Source of the DNA: an uncultured Lachnospiraceae bacterium
GTDB lineage: Bacteria; Bacillota; Clostridia; Lachnospirales; Lachnospiraceae
DNA length: 64,000 nucleotides
NCBI GenBank assembly: GCA_946615865.1
Contig: CAMOIJ010000006.1
Coordinates: 34,299 to 98,298, forward strand
Reading direction: 5' to 3'
The notes under the pieces were generated by a model that made no database searches, was not told the origin of the DNA, and worked only from the letters and a program-made list of their open reading frames with translations. Made by a program: the position numbers and the translations under genes. Positions 26,381-35,801 of this stretch are shown one piece after another. Every line of letters begins with the position of its first letter. The first letter of the stretch is position 1.

Positions 26381-27325
26381 TTACCGGTTTTTTAAAAGAA
26401 AATGATAGATATTCTCTATGACAGTGAGCCGGAATTCGAATTCCTGCCTGTCCTTCTCCGCCAGCGTCGACAGGATCAGCCCCGTGAACAGCGACAGGAC
26501 GCCGCCCAGACCGATAAATCCCGAGACTATGAGTGTAGGGAACCTCGGCACAAGGCCTGTCTGCGTGTATTCTATGAATACAGGTACAAACATGATAACT
26601 GTCAGGGCGAACAGGATCGCGCTCAGCCAGCCGAAGAAATACATCGGCTTGTAATTCTTGTAGAGCCGGAAAATTGTCGAGAGGACCCTCATGCCGTCCG
26701 AATAGGTGTTGAGCTTGGATTCGCTCCCCTCGGGCCTGTCCCTGTACTCGATGATCACATTCTCGATCCTCATATTCTTATCGACGGCGTGAATGCTCAT
26801 CTCCGTCTCTATCTCAAATCCCTTGGAGAGGACCGGAAAGCTCTTTACAAACAGAAAACTGAAGGCCCTGTAGCCCGTCATGATATCTCTGATATTGGTC
26901 TTGAACAGGCGGTTGATACTGCCTCTCACAAGGCTGTTGCCGAAATTATGGAAAGGCCTCTTGTTCTCTTCAAAATAAGTGGAAGATAGCCGGTCTCCTA
27001 CTACCATATCCGCATTCTTTAAGAGAACCAGGTCTGCCATCTGCCTGCCGTATTCAGCAGGATAAGTGTCGTCGCCGTCTACCATGATATAGCACATGGC
27101 GTCGATCTCCCTGAACATCCTGCGGATCACATTGCCCTTTCCCTGCTGGTACTCGTGCCTGACCACCGCGCCGGCCTCCCGGGCGATGTCTGCCGTCCTG
27201 TCGGTGGAATTATTATCATATACATAAACCACAGCCTCCGAAAGAGACTCACGCCAGTCCAGGACTACCTTTTCGATCGTCTTCTCTTCGTTATAGCATG
27301 GTATCAAAACCGCTATCTTATCCAC
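26381..27325 (-). CDS. Membrane-anchored glycosyltransferase family 2 (DPM1-like)
   Basis: A 314-residue inverting GT-A enzyme. N-terminal IAVLIPCYNEEKTIEKV, VYDNNSTDRT and MVDGDDTYP (the DxD-type site) are followed by an IRDIMTGYRAFS stretch typical of polyprenyl-phosphate sugar synthases. Two C-terminal membrane helices lie near 230-255 and 265-290. It probably transfers a sugar to undecaprenyl phosphate. GTG 27325 (AGGAG 6 nt upstream) is preferred because homologues start there; an in-frame GTG at 27343 also has an RBS and would add six residues. It is the first gene of the glycopolymer region. Confidence 0.9.
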   Translation of the reverse strand: MDKIAVLIPCYNEEKTIEKVVLDWRESLSEAVVYVYDNNSTDRTADIAREAGAVVRHEYQQGKGNVIRRMFREIDAMCYIMVDGDDTYPAEYGRQMADLVLLKNADMVVGDRLSSTYFEENKRPFHNFGNSLVRGSINRLFKTNIRDIMTGYRAFSFLFVKSFPVLSKGFEIETEMSIHAVDKNMRIENVIIEYRDRPEGSESKLNTYSDGMRVLSTIFRLYKNYKPMYFFGWLSAILFALTVIMFVPVFIEYTQTGLVPRFPTLIVSGFIGLGGVLSLFTGLILSTLAEKDRQEFEFRLTVIENIYHFLLKNR

Positions 27326-27483
27326 TCTTATCTCCTGTGTCACATACTTGGGCTCCTGACATCCCCGGATCTGTCTTTCCGGAAAAGGCGTCAGTTAAGA
27401 ATATATTATAAATAATCATAATTCAATAGGCAAGAGAGGTATATATCCGTGGCACTTTATAGACCACCTTCTCCCCGGCCTTT

Positions 27484-27530
27484 AAAAAACGGCTGCCGCA
27501 CCAGAACCTTTCTTAGTGCGACAGCCGTTT
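27484..27530 (-). terminator. Terminator of the lactate permease gene
   Basis: A 13-bp stem ACGGCTGTCGCAC/GTGCGGCAGCCGT followed by TTTTTT on the minus strand. Confidence 0.9.
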
Positions 27531-27539
27531 ATTAAGCAT

Positions 27540-29189
27540 TTATCCGAAGATACAATAGACTGCCAATACCAGGATCACATACACCGCGCATGGCAAAATA
27601 TTCATGGAAATGATCTTTCCTTCATTACCCGTCGCTTCCGTGGTTGAGGAGACCGCGACGACATTGTGGATGCAGATCATATTGCCGATCGCGCCGCCCG
27701 CCATCTGCAGGGCGATCATGGATGCTGCGGGGAATCCCAGGATCTGTGCGGTCTGGAATTCCAGTGGGCCGAACATAACGCCGGAGACTGTGCAGGAGCC
27801 GGATACGAACGCGCCGAAGACGCCCAGCGGCGGAACGATGAAGGGGAAGGCCCTTCCGATATTCGCGACGATCGTTGTGCTGATCTGGGTGATCATGCTG
27901 TCAAGACCGGAGTTGTTGAGGCCGGAGCCGAGCATGATCTGCACCATCGCGATGCCGCTCACAAGAGCCATGGCAATGGTCAGTACCTGTTTTCCTGTCG
28001 CGCTGAAGACATGATCAACGTCTTCTTTGCTCAGATTCTTACGGTTGGCCAGCATTGTGCCGATCGCGACCAGAATGAAAGGCGTAAGGCCCGGATTGTA
28101 GATCAGCGCGAAGTCATAGTTGAGGCCCTCTACGCCGAGTATGTTCTTCACATGGATGGCTATAGAGTTGAGCAGCGCGCGAAGCCCGAACTGGGGAACG
28201 CGGGTGAGAAGCAGGATGATCGCGATGATCAGGTAAGGCGTCCAGGCCTTGAGAAGCTTCCTGCGGCTGACTGTTCCGAAGATCTCCTTGGGCATGATAA
28301 CTTCGTCGTGCTCGATATCGTAGAAGTACCACACATGCTTAGGAACGAAAATCTTGGCTCGCGCTGCCAGCACTGTCACCACAAGTCCGATGCAGGCGCT
28401 GATAATGGACGCGAACTCAGGTCCAAGGTAAGTTCCCAGGAAGTAGTACGGGATCACAAAAGAGCAGGACGCCATCAGGCAGAAGGGGATCATTTCGACG
28501 ATACTCTTCATCCGTCTGCCCGTTGAATAGAACATTACCAGAGTCACAACCAGCAGGATCGGTACGATGAAGCCCGCAAGTCCCAGATAAAGGACCGTTT
28601 TGTGTGTGGCTTCCGCTGTGAACTGATCCAGCGGGATTCCGAGCTGCTCGGTCACAGCGCTGGAAAGATTCGTCATGTTGGTCAGCATCGGGGTGCCTAC
28701 CGCAGCAAAGGGAACCGGCGTGCTGTTGGAGATCAGCGCGACTGCGCAGGCTGCCACGGGAGGGAATCCCAGTCCTACCAGAAGAGGGGCTGCCAGCGCT
28801 GCAGGCGTGCCGTAACCGGCCGCGCCTTCAATGAAAGCTCCGAACATATACGCGATGATGATCGCCTGAATGCGGGGATCCGGCGTGATCTTCTGAAATC
28901 CTTCGTTGATGACCTGCATGATGCCGGTCTGCTTGAGCGTGTTGAGCAGCAGGATCGCGCCGCTTATGATCAGCAGCAGATCCAGAGACTTGAGCGCGCC
29001 GTAGACAAAATATGCCAGGACCGCCGGCACTTCCATCTTCCAGACCGCGACTGCCAGTACGATCGTCACGATCAGCGAGATGATCAGGGACTTGCCCGAT
29101 GAGAACTTAAAGCCTACCATCAGCACAAGCGCTGTCAGAAAAGGAATTGTTGCAAGTAATGCGTATGACATAACTCTGATACTCTCCAT
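27540..29189 (-). CDS. lldP: L-lactate permease
   Basis: A 549-residue LldP/LctP-family transporter with about 13 membrane segments; it moves lactate (or glycolate) with protons. Diagnostic stretches include [20 protein letters not shown] and [14 protein letters not shown] in the first half and [19 protein letters not shown] near the end. ATG 29189 and an in-frame ATG at 29171 are both possible. A hairpin GCCGCC-GAAGAA-GGCGGC lies directly before the first ATG and could mask its RBS. No lactate dehydrogenase or utilisation genes adjoin, so the gene appears to be a single transcription unit with its own promoter and terminator. Confidence 0.94.
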   Translation of the reverse strand: MESIRVMSYALLATIPFLTALVLMVGFKFSSGKSLIISLIVTIVLAVAVWKMEVPAVLAYFVYGALKSLDLLLIISGAILLLNTLKQTGIMQVINEGFQKITPDPRIQAIIIAYMFGAFIEGAAGYGTPAALAAPLLVGLGFPPVAACAVALISNSTPVPFAAVGTPMLTNMTNLSSAVTEQLGIPLDQFTAEATHKTVLYLGLAGFIVPILLVVTLVMFYSTGRRMKSIVEMIPFCLMASCSFVIPYYFLGTYLGPEFASIISACIGLVVTVLAARAKIFVPKHVWYFYDIEHDEVIMPKEIFGTVSRRKLLKAWTPYLIIAIILLLTRVPQFGLRALLNSIAIHVKNILGVEGLNYDFALIYNPGLTPFILVAIGTMLANRKNLSKEDVDHVFSATGKQVLTIAMALVSGIAMVQIMLGSGLNNSGLDSMITQISTTIVANIGRAFPFIVPPLGVFGAFVSGSCTVSGVMFGPLEFQTAQILGFPAASMIALQMAGGAIGNMICIHNVVAVSSTTEATGNEGKIISMNILPCAVYVILVLAVYCIFG

Positions 29190-29254
29190 TCCGCCGCCTT
29201 CTTCGGCGGCAAATTTTCATAATTACCATTTAATGATTATTCCACATATGGGGT

Positions 29255-29283
29255 ATTATGGAGCAATCTCCTCCCGAACTCAA
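29255..29283 (-). promoter_or_regulatory. Promoter of lldP
   Basis: Minus-strand TTGAGT (29283-29278), a 17-nt spacer and CATAAT (29260-29255), about 65 nt upstream of the ATG. Confidence 0.6.
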
Positions 29284-29339
29284 TTGCCAGATTTCACGCC
29301 GTTGAGGAGAATTCCACATTTCGGTGTGAATTGGGGAAT

Positions 29340-29375
29340 AAAAAAGCCCCCCGCGCGGTATTTTGCACGGGGAGC
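29340..29375 (-). terminator. Terminator of the GH3/aldose-epimerase unit
   Basis: Minus-strand stem GCTCCCCGTGC/GCGCGGGGGGC (11 bp with two G-T pairs), then TTTTTT. It lies 60 nt beyond the GH3 stop. Confidence 0.85.
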
Positions 29376-29434
29376 TCCCTTGTTTTCCATGTTCTGATCA
29401 TCCGGTGCTGTCGTTTGCAGCGTGTTTTAAAGGA

Positions 29435-32359
29435 TCACTTCATCTCTCCTGCTTTTCTTCTCCTGTAGTTGCTGAAGAACTTGGAGAGCAGCGCAAGGCA
29501 GAGCAGCGTGATGACCGCGTCCGCCGCGTACATGATGATCTTCCACTTCGGTATGCCTGTGTTGAGGTTTTCAGGGTCGTATTGGCGGCTGTTGGCGACG
29601 ACATAAAGGATGTTCTTCGCCGACTCGCGCATAGCCTGCTGCGCGCCGGCTGTCTCACGGAATTGTACATCATTGGTCGCTGTCGGATAGTTGACCAGCA
29701 TCAGGTCGGAACCGTTTCTGATGCCCTGGTCCGCGCTCATGTAGCCATACACACCAAAATAATCTGTCTCGACAAATCCTCTGAAGCCCCACTCGTCGCG
29801 GAGGACATTCCTGCAGAGGGATGAACTTCCGCCGGCCCATCGGTTGCCGATGTAGTTGAAGGAGGACATGACTGCCAGGCAGTCAGCATCCTTGACACAC
29901 TTCTCGAAGGGCTTTAAGTAGATCTCGCGTATCGCCTGCTCATTGGACCAGGTGCAGAGCATATCGCAGCGGTTGCCCTCCTGGTCGTTGAGAGCGAAGT
30001 GCTTCATGTAGGCATAGACGCCGTAGTCCTGGGATCCCTTGACCGCGTTTGCCGCAATGTGTCCGGAAAGGACAGGATCCTCGGAGTAATACTCGAAATT
30101 GCGCCCCGCGAAAGCTGTTCTGTGGTTGTTCATAGCCGGCGCGTACCAGCCGGAGACATCCATCTCGTTCGCCATCTTGCCGATACTCTCGCCGAATCTG
30201 TAAGCCAGATCCTTGTTCCAGGTCGCCGCGATGGTAACGCCTACAGGGAAACCGATGGAACCCACGCCGGTAAAGTTGTTGTTGATGGAAGCAGGGCCGT
30301 CACAATCGTTGGTGCGTACCTTGCCGATGCTGTCGACAGAGTTTGTCTGGTATCCACCCAGGGAGATCAGCGCGTTCATGTCGTCCAAAGTCATTTCATC
30401 CATCAACTGGTCCCACTTGGGATCGTTCTTATCAAGTCCGCGCATATCTACGAGTTTAAGGCCGTTGTCAGCGCCTGTAGCGACCGCCGCCGCGTTCGGA
30501 TCCTCGTCCGCCGCAGTCGCTTCCGCTGTCAGGTAGTTGCTGATATTGTAGAAGCCCGCCTTGGCGTCCTCGGCCATCTCAAAGCTTGCAGGAGCCGCCG
30601 TGGCTGCCGCGTAGTTCGCGAAATGATCCGCGCGTGACAGGTACTCGACATTTCCGGCCGCGTAATCGAACCGGTTGGTCGCTGTGACATGATCGCTTGC
30701 GCGCTTATTCTCGCCGCTGTAGGCGACTGTCTCCGCAACGTTGAACACTTTGGATTCGATCTTATGGTGAGAATCTGTGTTGATGGAGATCTCATAGTCT
30801 CCCGCTTCGAGGACATAGCCCCTGGCGTTCTTCTCATCGTAGGACATCAGCTCTTCCTTGCTGATCACGATGCTGACCGTCTGTGAGGCGCCGGGCTCGA
30901 TCACGCCGGTCTTCTCAAACTGTACGAGGTTTGCGCTCGCCTTTTCGATGCCGCCGTTGGTATACGGAGGATTGGAGTAAACCTCCACGACGTCCTTGCC
31001 TGCGGCAGTTCCGGTGTTGGTGACGTCGACCGTAAAGGAAATCGTATCGCCGTTGTCGGTGATCTCACTCATCTTCTGCGTAAACGTCGTATAGGAAAGT
31101 CCGTAGCCGAAGGGATACTGGACGACCTCGTCATAGTTGATGAGACCTTCCGCTGCCGCTGTCTCGTAGAAACGATAGCCCACATAGATGCCTTCCGCAT
31201 AGTTTACGAAAGAAGGAATGGATGTGGACTCGGTTCCTGTGAAACCGACGGAAGTGTATTTGAACTCATCCATGTTGGTGTAGTTGAAATCGCCGAAGTT
31301 GTTCCACCAGGGAGTCGACTTGAGGTTATAGACCAGCGTGTCGACCGTCTTAGCGGAGGGGTTGACCTTGCCGGATACGACTTCGCCCAGAGCAGTCATG
31401 CCGACATGTCCGCCGGGAGCCGCCCAGATGAGGCCCTTGATCTGCGGGTATTCTTTGACAAAGCCGAACTCGAAAGCGTTAGAGCCGTTATAGACGACAA
31501 TAACATTTTCAAAATTCTGACAGACCAGGGCTACCATTTCTTTCTCGCGGTTATCCAGCTGCAGATAGTGGTCGCCCGCGTTCCAGTCATTGCCCTCGTT
31601 GAGCGTATCGTCGTAGGTCGCCGCTCTGTAGGTTGTGCCGTCCTGGTAAGTGCCGTCGATGATCGCCTGAACATCGTTGGGAAGGTCTGCGCCTTCTCCG
31701 CCGGGTCTTGAGATCACGATCATAGCTGTGCCGGAGAACGCCTTTGCGTTCGCCATCATGTCGGCTGAATATTTGCTGACATTTGGCTCGGGCAGGGTCC
31801 AGTCCTGCGCCCACATGCCGCAGACCGGACGGTCCGCCTTGTAAGACGTATAGAAATCGCTCAACTCGGTGTTGGTCTCGATACCCGCGTCGTTCAGACT
31901 CTGCAGAAGACTTACTGACTCATAGGCCGTGTTGAGAGCGCCGGATCCGCCGCCTCCCAGCATCGGATTTGTGGAAGCCCAGCCGAAAACATTGAGCTTC
32001 GTCCCCGCTGCAAGAGGAAGAACGCCATCGTTCTGAAGAAGCATAGTTCCCTCTTCAGCGATCTCGACTGCCAGCGCCGAGGCCTCCTTAGAGGTCTCAT
32101 CCGTGATCGTGCCGCTTCCGCTTATAAGATCGAGCATCGTGCTCATCGGTCCGATGCAGATCAGATTCACGCAGATGCAGATACCTGCGACCGCCGCTAT
32201 AAAAGCGGAACCCCTGATGAGGCGCCTTCCCGGTTTTTTCATCCTGCTGACCAGAAGCTGGATCAGGATCGCGGCTATAATGATGGCCCCGATCGTGATC
32301 AGATAAGTCCTGATCGAGTTAATGACGTTCATAACGTCGCTCATGTTAATAGACAGCAT
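29435..32359 (-). CDS. Membrane-anchored glycoside hydrolase family 3 with permuted domain order
   Basis: A 974-residue beta-glycosidase-type protein. Two N-terminal membrane helices (about 15-36 and 52-74) lead to the GH3 C-terminal domain (GTMLLQNDGVLPL at about 104, then FGWAST and YGLSYTTF), then an Fn3-like domain (about 440-520), then the GH3 N-terminal barrel (about 640-920). Its nucleophile is probably the Asp of GFVETDYFGV. A third helix lies near 935-955. The order C-domain, Fn3, N-domain is the reverse of ordinary GH3 enzymes; permuted GH3 proteins are known in ruminal clostridia. The enzyme would hydrolyse oligosaccharides at the cell surface. The aldose epimerase gene precedes it by about 40 nt. 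Confidence 0.9.
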   Translation of the reverse strand: MLSINMSDVMNVINSIRTYLITIGAIIIAAILIQLLVSRMKKPGRRLIRGSAFIAAVAGICICVNLICIGPMSTMLDLISGSGTITDETSKEASALAVEIAEEGTMLLQNDGVLPLAAGTKLNVFGWASTNPMLGGGGSGALNTAYESVSLLQSLNDAGIETNTELSDFYTSYKADRPVCGMWAQDWTLPEPNVSKYSADMMANAKAFSGTAMIVISRPGGEGADLPNDVQAIIDGTYQDGTTYRAATYDDTLNEGNDWNAGDHYLQLDNREKEMVALVCQNFENVIVVYNGSNAFEFGFVKEYPQIKGLIWAAPGGHVGMTALGEVVSGKVNPSAKTVDTLVYNLKSTPWWNNFGDFNYTNMDEFKYTSVGFTGTESTSIPSFVNYAEGIYVGYRFYETAAAEGLINYDEVVQYPFGYGLSYTTFTQKMSEITDNGDTISFTVDVTNTGTAAGKDVVEVYSNPPYTNGGIEKASANLVQFEKTGVIEPGASQTVSIVISKEELMSYDEKNARGYVLEAGDYEISINTDSHHKIESKVFNVAETVAYSGENKRASDHVTATNRFDYAAGNVEYLSRADHFANYAAATAAPASFEMAEDAKAGFYNISNYLTAEATAADEDPNAAAVATGADNGLKLVDMRGLDKNDPKWDQLMDEMTLDDMNALISLGGYQTNSVDSIGKVRTNDCDGPASINNNFTGVGSIGFPVGVTIAATWNKDLAYRFGESIGKMANEMDVSGWYAPAMNNHRTAFAGRNFEYYSEDPVLSGHIAANAVKGSQDYGVYAYMKHFALNDQEGNRCDMLCTWSNEQAIREIYLKPFEKCVKDADCLAVMSSFNYIGNRWAGGSSSLCRNVLRDEWGFRGFVETDYFGVYGYMSADQGIRNGSDLMLVNYPTATNDVQFRETAGAQQAMRESAKNILYVVANSRQYDPENLNTGIPKWKIIMYAADAVITLLCLALLSKFFSNYRRRKAGEMK

Positions 32360-32400
32360 ACTTTTCCCCCTTAATCAAAATATAGCTGCGCCGCAGTCTC

Positions 32401-33288
32401 TTAATCCACCGTGATCGTATAGACCGCTTCGAAGCTCTCTCCGGGCTGCGCGCACTGCTCCTCGAACTTCTCGGGCAGCTCACCGGTAAATCCCTTGTTG
32501 TCCACGCGCCCGATCCAGGGCTCCAGGCAGATATAAGGAGCATCGGTCTTAGGCTTGGACCAGACGCCCACAGACGGAAATCCCTTGCACTCGATGGTGA
32601 CATAAGGCGTCTTGTCCGGATAGCAGATCGCGACCTTCTCCACCTGTCCGTGGTCGAAGATATACGCGTCGTTGTCAAACAAGTCCATGGTCACTTTCAT
32701 GAAACCGCCGTCCAGCACAAGTTTGTGCGGGTTCTCAGCGTCCGCCGCCTCCGCGACAGGATCAAGGAATACATATTCCAGCTCTTCTTTTCCGTCGAAA
32801 CTGACATAATAGTCGTCCTTCTTTGTGCCTGGCAGAACAGGAACATTGAAAGCGGGATGAGCGCCGATGGAGAAATACAGCGGCTCGTCCTTGGCCGGAT
32901 TGGTCACCTTCCACTCCACAAAGACCTTATTATCCTCGATCCGGTGGGTGATCTCCAGTTCAAATTCAAAGGGATATTTTGCCAATGTCGCATCATCGGA
33001 GTGCAGCACATGAGTAATGGAATTCTCTGTTTTTCCGACCAGAGTGAAGTCCATATCGCGGGCGAAACCATGCTGTCCCATGGGATAGCTGATTCCCTTG
33101 TAGCGGTACTGTCCGCCGCAGACCTTGCCCACAAACGGGAACAGGACAGGCGCGTGGCGGTTCCAGTATGCGGGATCCGCCTGCCAGACCACCTCGTGGC
33201 CTCTCTTCTTGTCATAGATACCGCATAGTTCAGCGCCGTGATCAGCTACCGCGACTTTGATCCGGTCATTCTCTATATAATGCATCAT
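32401..33288 (-). CDS. Aldose 1-epimerase family protein (LacX-like)
   Basis: A 295-residue galactose-mutarotase-fold protein. GAELCGIYDKKRGHEVVW and HAPVLFPFVGKV at the N-terminus, the HGFARDMDF motif (catalytic His), IGAHPAFN (second His) and CLEPWIGRVD (catalytic Glu) are visible. It would interconvert sugar anomers or act on sugar phosphates. Its gene directly precedes the GH3 glycosidase, so it may handle released monosaccharides. The ATG at 33288 (or 33285) follows GGGGG. Confidence 0.9.
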   Translation of the reverse strand: MMHYIENDRIKVAVADHGAELCGIYDKKRGHEVVWQADPAYWNRHAPVLFPFVGKVCGGQYRYKGISYPMGQHGFARDMDFTLVGKTENSITHVLHSDDATLAKYPFEFELEITHRIEDNKVFVEWKVTNPAKDEPLYFSIGAHPAFNVPVLPGTKKDDYYVSFDGKEELEYVFLDPVAEAADAENPHKLVLDGGFMKVTMDLFDNDAYIFDHGQVEKVAICYPDKTPYVTIECKGFPSVGVWSKPKTDAPYICLEPWIGRVDNKGFTGELPEKFEEQCAQPGESFEAVYTITVD

Positions 33289-33405
33289 AGTTAACCCCCT
33301 TCAAAATAGTGCTCTTGCAAAGTGTGTCCGGTGCCGGCATCTCCAGGCCGGCCTCAGGTCTATTGTAACAAATATAAGGCCGATGCGCTATAACGCCGCA
33401 ACCTA

Positions 33406-33434
33406 TTGACAATCCCTACAAAGTGTATTACTGT
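33406..33434 (+). promoter_or_regulatory. Promoter of the gntR-ABC operon
   Basis: TTGACA (33406-33411), a 17-nt spacer and TACTGT (33429-33434). The predicted start lies within or next to the palindrome at 33436-33463. Confidence 0.55.
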
Positions 33435-33435
33435 C

Positions 33436-33463
33436 TTATTGTATTAATCGCCTAGTACAATAA
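33436..33463 (+). promoter_or_regulatory. Palindromic operator, probably for the adjacent GntR repressor
   Basis: TTATTGTATTA and TAGTACAATAA form 11-bp inverted arms with one mismatch around a 6-nt centre. It sits just after the -10 box, the position expected for autorepression. YtrA-type GntR regulators bind such symmetric sites before their own operons. Confidence 0.65.
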
Positions 33464-33491
33464 CACAAAGATAATGAATATGGAGGGAATC

Positions 33492-33872
33492 ATGGCATGG
33501 AACTTCAATGACAGCGCCCCCATCTATCTGCAGATCGTGAACACACTGAAGAGGAATATCGCGAGCGGAGCCTATCCGCCCGGCTCACGTCTCCCTTCCG
33601 TCCGCGATCTCGCGCTGGAGGCCGGCGTCAACCCCAACACAATGCAGAGAGCGCTCTCCGAACTGGAGCGGAGCGGACTGGTAAACTCCCAGAGGACCGC
33701 CGGACGCTTCATAACCGAAGACGCTTCCGCTCTTCTGGACCTGCGGAAATCGATGAGTGAAGAGATCGTATCCGAATTCATCGCAAGACTCCGGGGCATC
33801 GGAATGAGCGACGAACAGATCCTGGATACGGTCCGGGACAAGATTGGCAATGAACACAAGGAGGAACCCTGA
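33492..33872 (+). CDS. GntR-family transcriptional regulator, YtrA subfamily
   Basis: A 126-residue regulator: a winged helix-turn-helix (about 8-75; GSRLPSVRDLALEAGVNPNT) with only a short C-terminal dimerisation tail, which defines the YtrA subfamily. These repressors control the ABC transporter genes following them and respond to cell-envelope antibiotics or unknown ligands. The ATG at 33492 has GGAGGG upstream; the earlier ATGs at 33474 and 33480 lack one. The stop is 1 nt before the ATPase start. Confidence 0.93.
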   Translation: MAWNFNDSAPIYLQIVNTLKRNIASGAYPPGSRLPSVRDLALEAGVNPNTMQRALSELERSGLVNSQRTAGRFITEDASALLDLRKSMSEEIVSEFIARLRGIGMSDEQILDTVRDKIGNEHKEEP

Positions 33873-33873
33873 T

Positions 33874-34572
33874 ATGAGTATTCTTGAATGCAGAGGCCTG
33901 TCCAAGAACTACGGCAGCATACAGGCTCTGAAAAATATCGACCTGTCCCTGGAGAGCGGCAGGATCGTCGGCCTTGTCGGCCCCAACGGAAGCGGCAAGA
34001 CAACTCTGATCAAGCTTGCGCAGCACCTTCTGACGCCTACAGCGGGCATGATCACCATCGACGGCATGCTCCCCGGTCCCCAGACCAAGGCGATCGTCTC
34101 CTACCTGCCGGACCGCGACTTCCTGCCCCAGTGGATGAACCTCGATCAGCTGACCGCTTTTTACCACGAATTCTTTTCGGACTTCAATCCGGCTAAATCC
34201 GCCGACATGCTCGAGGCTCTCGGCGTTACCGGAACCATGCCCCTCGGCAAGATGTCCAAGGGCACCCGGGAGAAAGTACAGCTTATCTTCACCATGAGCC
34301 GCGAGGCCAGGGTCTACCTGCTCGACGAGCCCATCGCGGGCGTTGATCCCGCTACAAGAGACTATATTCTGCGCACTATTTTGACAAATTATTCTGAGAA
34401 CGCGCTGGTCCTGATCTCCACCCACCTGATCACAGATGTGGAGCCGATCCTGGACGAAGTCGTTTTCCTTCAGAATGGAACGATCGCGCTGCATGAGAAC
34501 GCCGACGCACTGCGGGAGAGAACCGGCAAGAGCATCGACGGGTATTTCCGGGAGGTGTACAGATGCTTCTGA
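33874..34572 (+). CDS. ABC transporter ATP-binding protein
   Basis: A 232-residue ATPase of the antibiotic/lantibiotic-export (BcrA-like) type. Walker A GPNGSGKTT is at 36-44, a degenerate signature is MSKGTREK, and Walker B is VYLLDEP followed by IAGVDPATRD. The ATG at 33874 has GGAGG 9 nt upstream. It sits between its regulator and the permease gene, overlapping the latter by 10 nt, so the three form one operon. Confidence 0.92.
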   Translation: MSILECRGLSKNYGSIQALKNIDLSLESGRIVGLVGPNGSGKTTLIKLAQHLLTPTAGMITIDGMLPGPQTKAIVSYLPDRDFLPQWMNLDQLTAFYHEFFSDFNPAKSADMLEALGVTGTMPLGKMSKGTREKVQLIFTMSREARVYLLDEPIAGVDPATRDYILRTILTNYSENALVLISTHLITDVEPILDEVVFLQNGTIALHENADALRERTGKSIDGYFREVYRCF

Positions 34573-35366
34573 AATTAATCGGATATGAAATGAAAGCTTT
34601 CGGGCGGATCATGCTGCCCCTTTACGCGGCGCTGCTTGGCTTTGCGCTGCTTACCGGCCTGAGCATCCAGTTCCTGCCGCAGGACTTCCTTAGCGGGCTT
34701 CCCGGCATCCTGATCTTCATGCTTTACGGCATCCTGATGATGTCGATCATCATCATGACCTGCGTGCTGTCCGTGACCCGCTTTTACAAGAATCTTCTGG
34801 GCCTCGAGGGCTACCTGATGTTCTCCCTGCCCACAGATACGGCTACGCTGATCGCTTCCAAAGTACTCAGCGTCCTGATCTGGTCAATGCTGAGCACGGT
34901 CGTCTCCTTCCTCGCGATCTTACTCTCCGCTCTGGGCGCCGGCGGCGTCAGCATTTTCAAGGGAATTGCGGAAATTTTCTCCCACCCGGAACTGCTTGAG
35001 CGCCTGCCCAGCGCGTCCGTCGCCACAGTCCTCTTCATGCTGATGATCATCCTGGGCGCTGCCGCATCCATCGTCCGCATCTACGCGGGTATTGCCATCG
35101 GCCACCAGTTCAGCGACCACCGCATTCTGATGAGCATCGTCGCCCTGATCGCTTTCAACATGATCGGAACGACCCTCACCACGATCTGCAGCCGCGCCGG
35201 CGTGTACTTCGGCGTCTTCGACTCTTTCGGGCAGATCTTCGAAGCCGACACAACGCAGGCCCTCTACCTCGCGCAGGGCGGCATGATCCTCTTCCTGCTG
35301 ATCCAGACCGCCTTCTTCGGCGTCATCACATGGCTGCTGCTGGATAGGAAATTGAATCTTGAATAA
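34563..35366 (+). CDS. ABC transporter permease subunit (predicted)
   Basis: A 267-residue membrane protein with about six hydrophobic segments (e.g. PLYAALLGFALLTGLSI, LLSALGAGG and an ending near GMILFLLIQTAFFGVITWLL). No specific family is recognised by sequence, but its place after the ATPase gene (10-nt overlap) and its topology fit the permease of a GntR-regulated exporter or bacitracin-type resistance transporter. The substrate is unknown. Confidence 0.82.
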   Translation: MLLKLIGYEMKAFGRIMLPLYAALLGFALLTGLSIQFLPQDFLSGLPGILIFMLYGILMMSIIIMTCVLSVTRFYKNLLGLEGYLMFSLPTDTATLIASKVLSVLIWSMLSTVVSFLAILLSALGAGGVSIFKGIAEIFSHPELLERLPSASVATVLFMLMIILGAAASIVRIYAGIAIGHQFSDHRILMSIVALIAFNMIGTTLTTICSRAGVYFGVFDSFGQIFEADTTQALYLAQGGMILFLLIQTAFFGVITWLLLDRKLNLE

Positions 35367-35375
35367 CACACCGGA

Positions 35376-35423
35376 GGGTGCTGTATCTTGCTGATCAGGC
35401 AGTAAGGGCAGCGCCCTTTTTTT
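35376..35423 (+). terminator. Terminator of the gntR-ABC operon
   Basis: Outer stem GGGTGCTG/CAGCGCCC (one G-T pair) with a structured loop, then seven T residues. Confidence 0.8.
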
Positions 35424-35540
35424 GAGTTTAGCTAACTATTTCTTGGGTGACGGGAGAGATTTATCTGGCTCCTTCCTTCCATTTTGATTCGTCGCTAAAT
35501 CCGATGGGCTGTGAAAAGCTTGTTTAAGCAAAACTCTCCA

Positions 35541-35765
35541 TCCATTTTCGACTGTCACAAGATTCGTTGGAGAATTCAATTCTACACTCAATAAAAAGCC
35601 CCATCCATCGGCAGCTTCTCGCCGAATCCGATGGAGGGTCCTCCCAATATTCCAAAATTTTCTCCATCCTTTTTCGTCTTATTTCTTGTCCGATGGAGGG
35701 TCCTCCCAATATCCCTAAAAATCTCTCCATCCTTTTTCGTCTTATTTCTTGTCCGATGGAGGGTC
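35541..35765. repeat. Short tandem repeat array, 62-63 bp unit, between convergent genes
   Basis: Units start with CCGATGGAGGGTC at 35628, 35690 and 35753 (62 and 63 bp apart; the third is partial). The first two copies are nearly identical over TCTCCATCCTTTTTCGTC and CTTATTTCTTGTCCGATGG. Each unit pairs TCTCCATCC with GATGGAGG and so can form a hairpin. A degenerate relative (CTCCATCCATTTTCG, then GTTGGAG) lies at about 35536-35575 and another at 35601-35637. On the minus strand the frame reads PSIGQEIRRKRME twice. The 35367-35895 gap otherwise holds only the operon terminator and a large inverted repeat. Confidence 0.85.
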
Positions 35766-35801
35766 TGGCCAAAGCCCCCATACAGTCTCCATCCAAATTG
35801 A

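Noticed and set aside
35628..35765. CRISPR array
   Set aside because: Too few copies, directly adjoining 62-63 bp units without unique spacers, and no cas genes.
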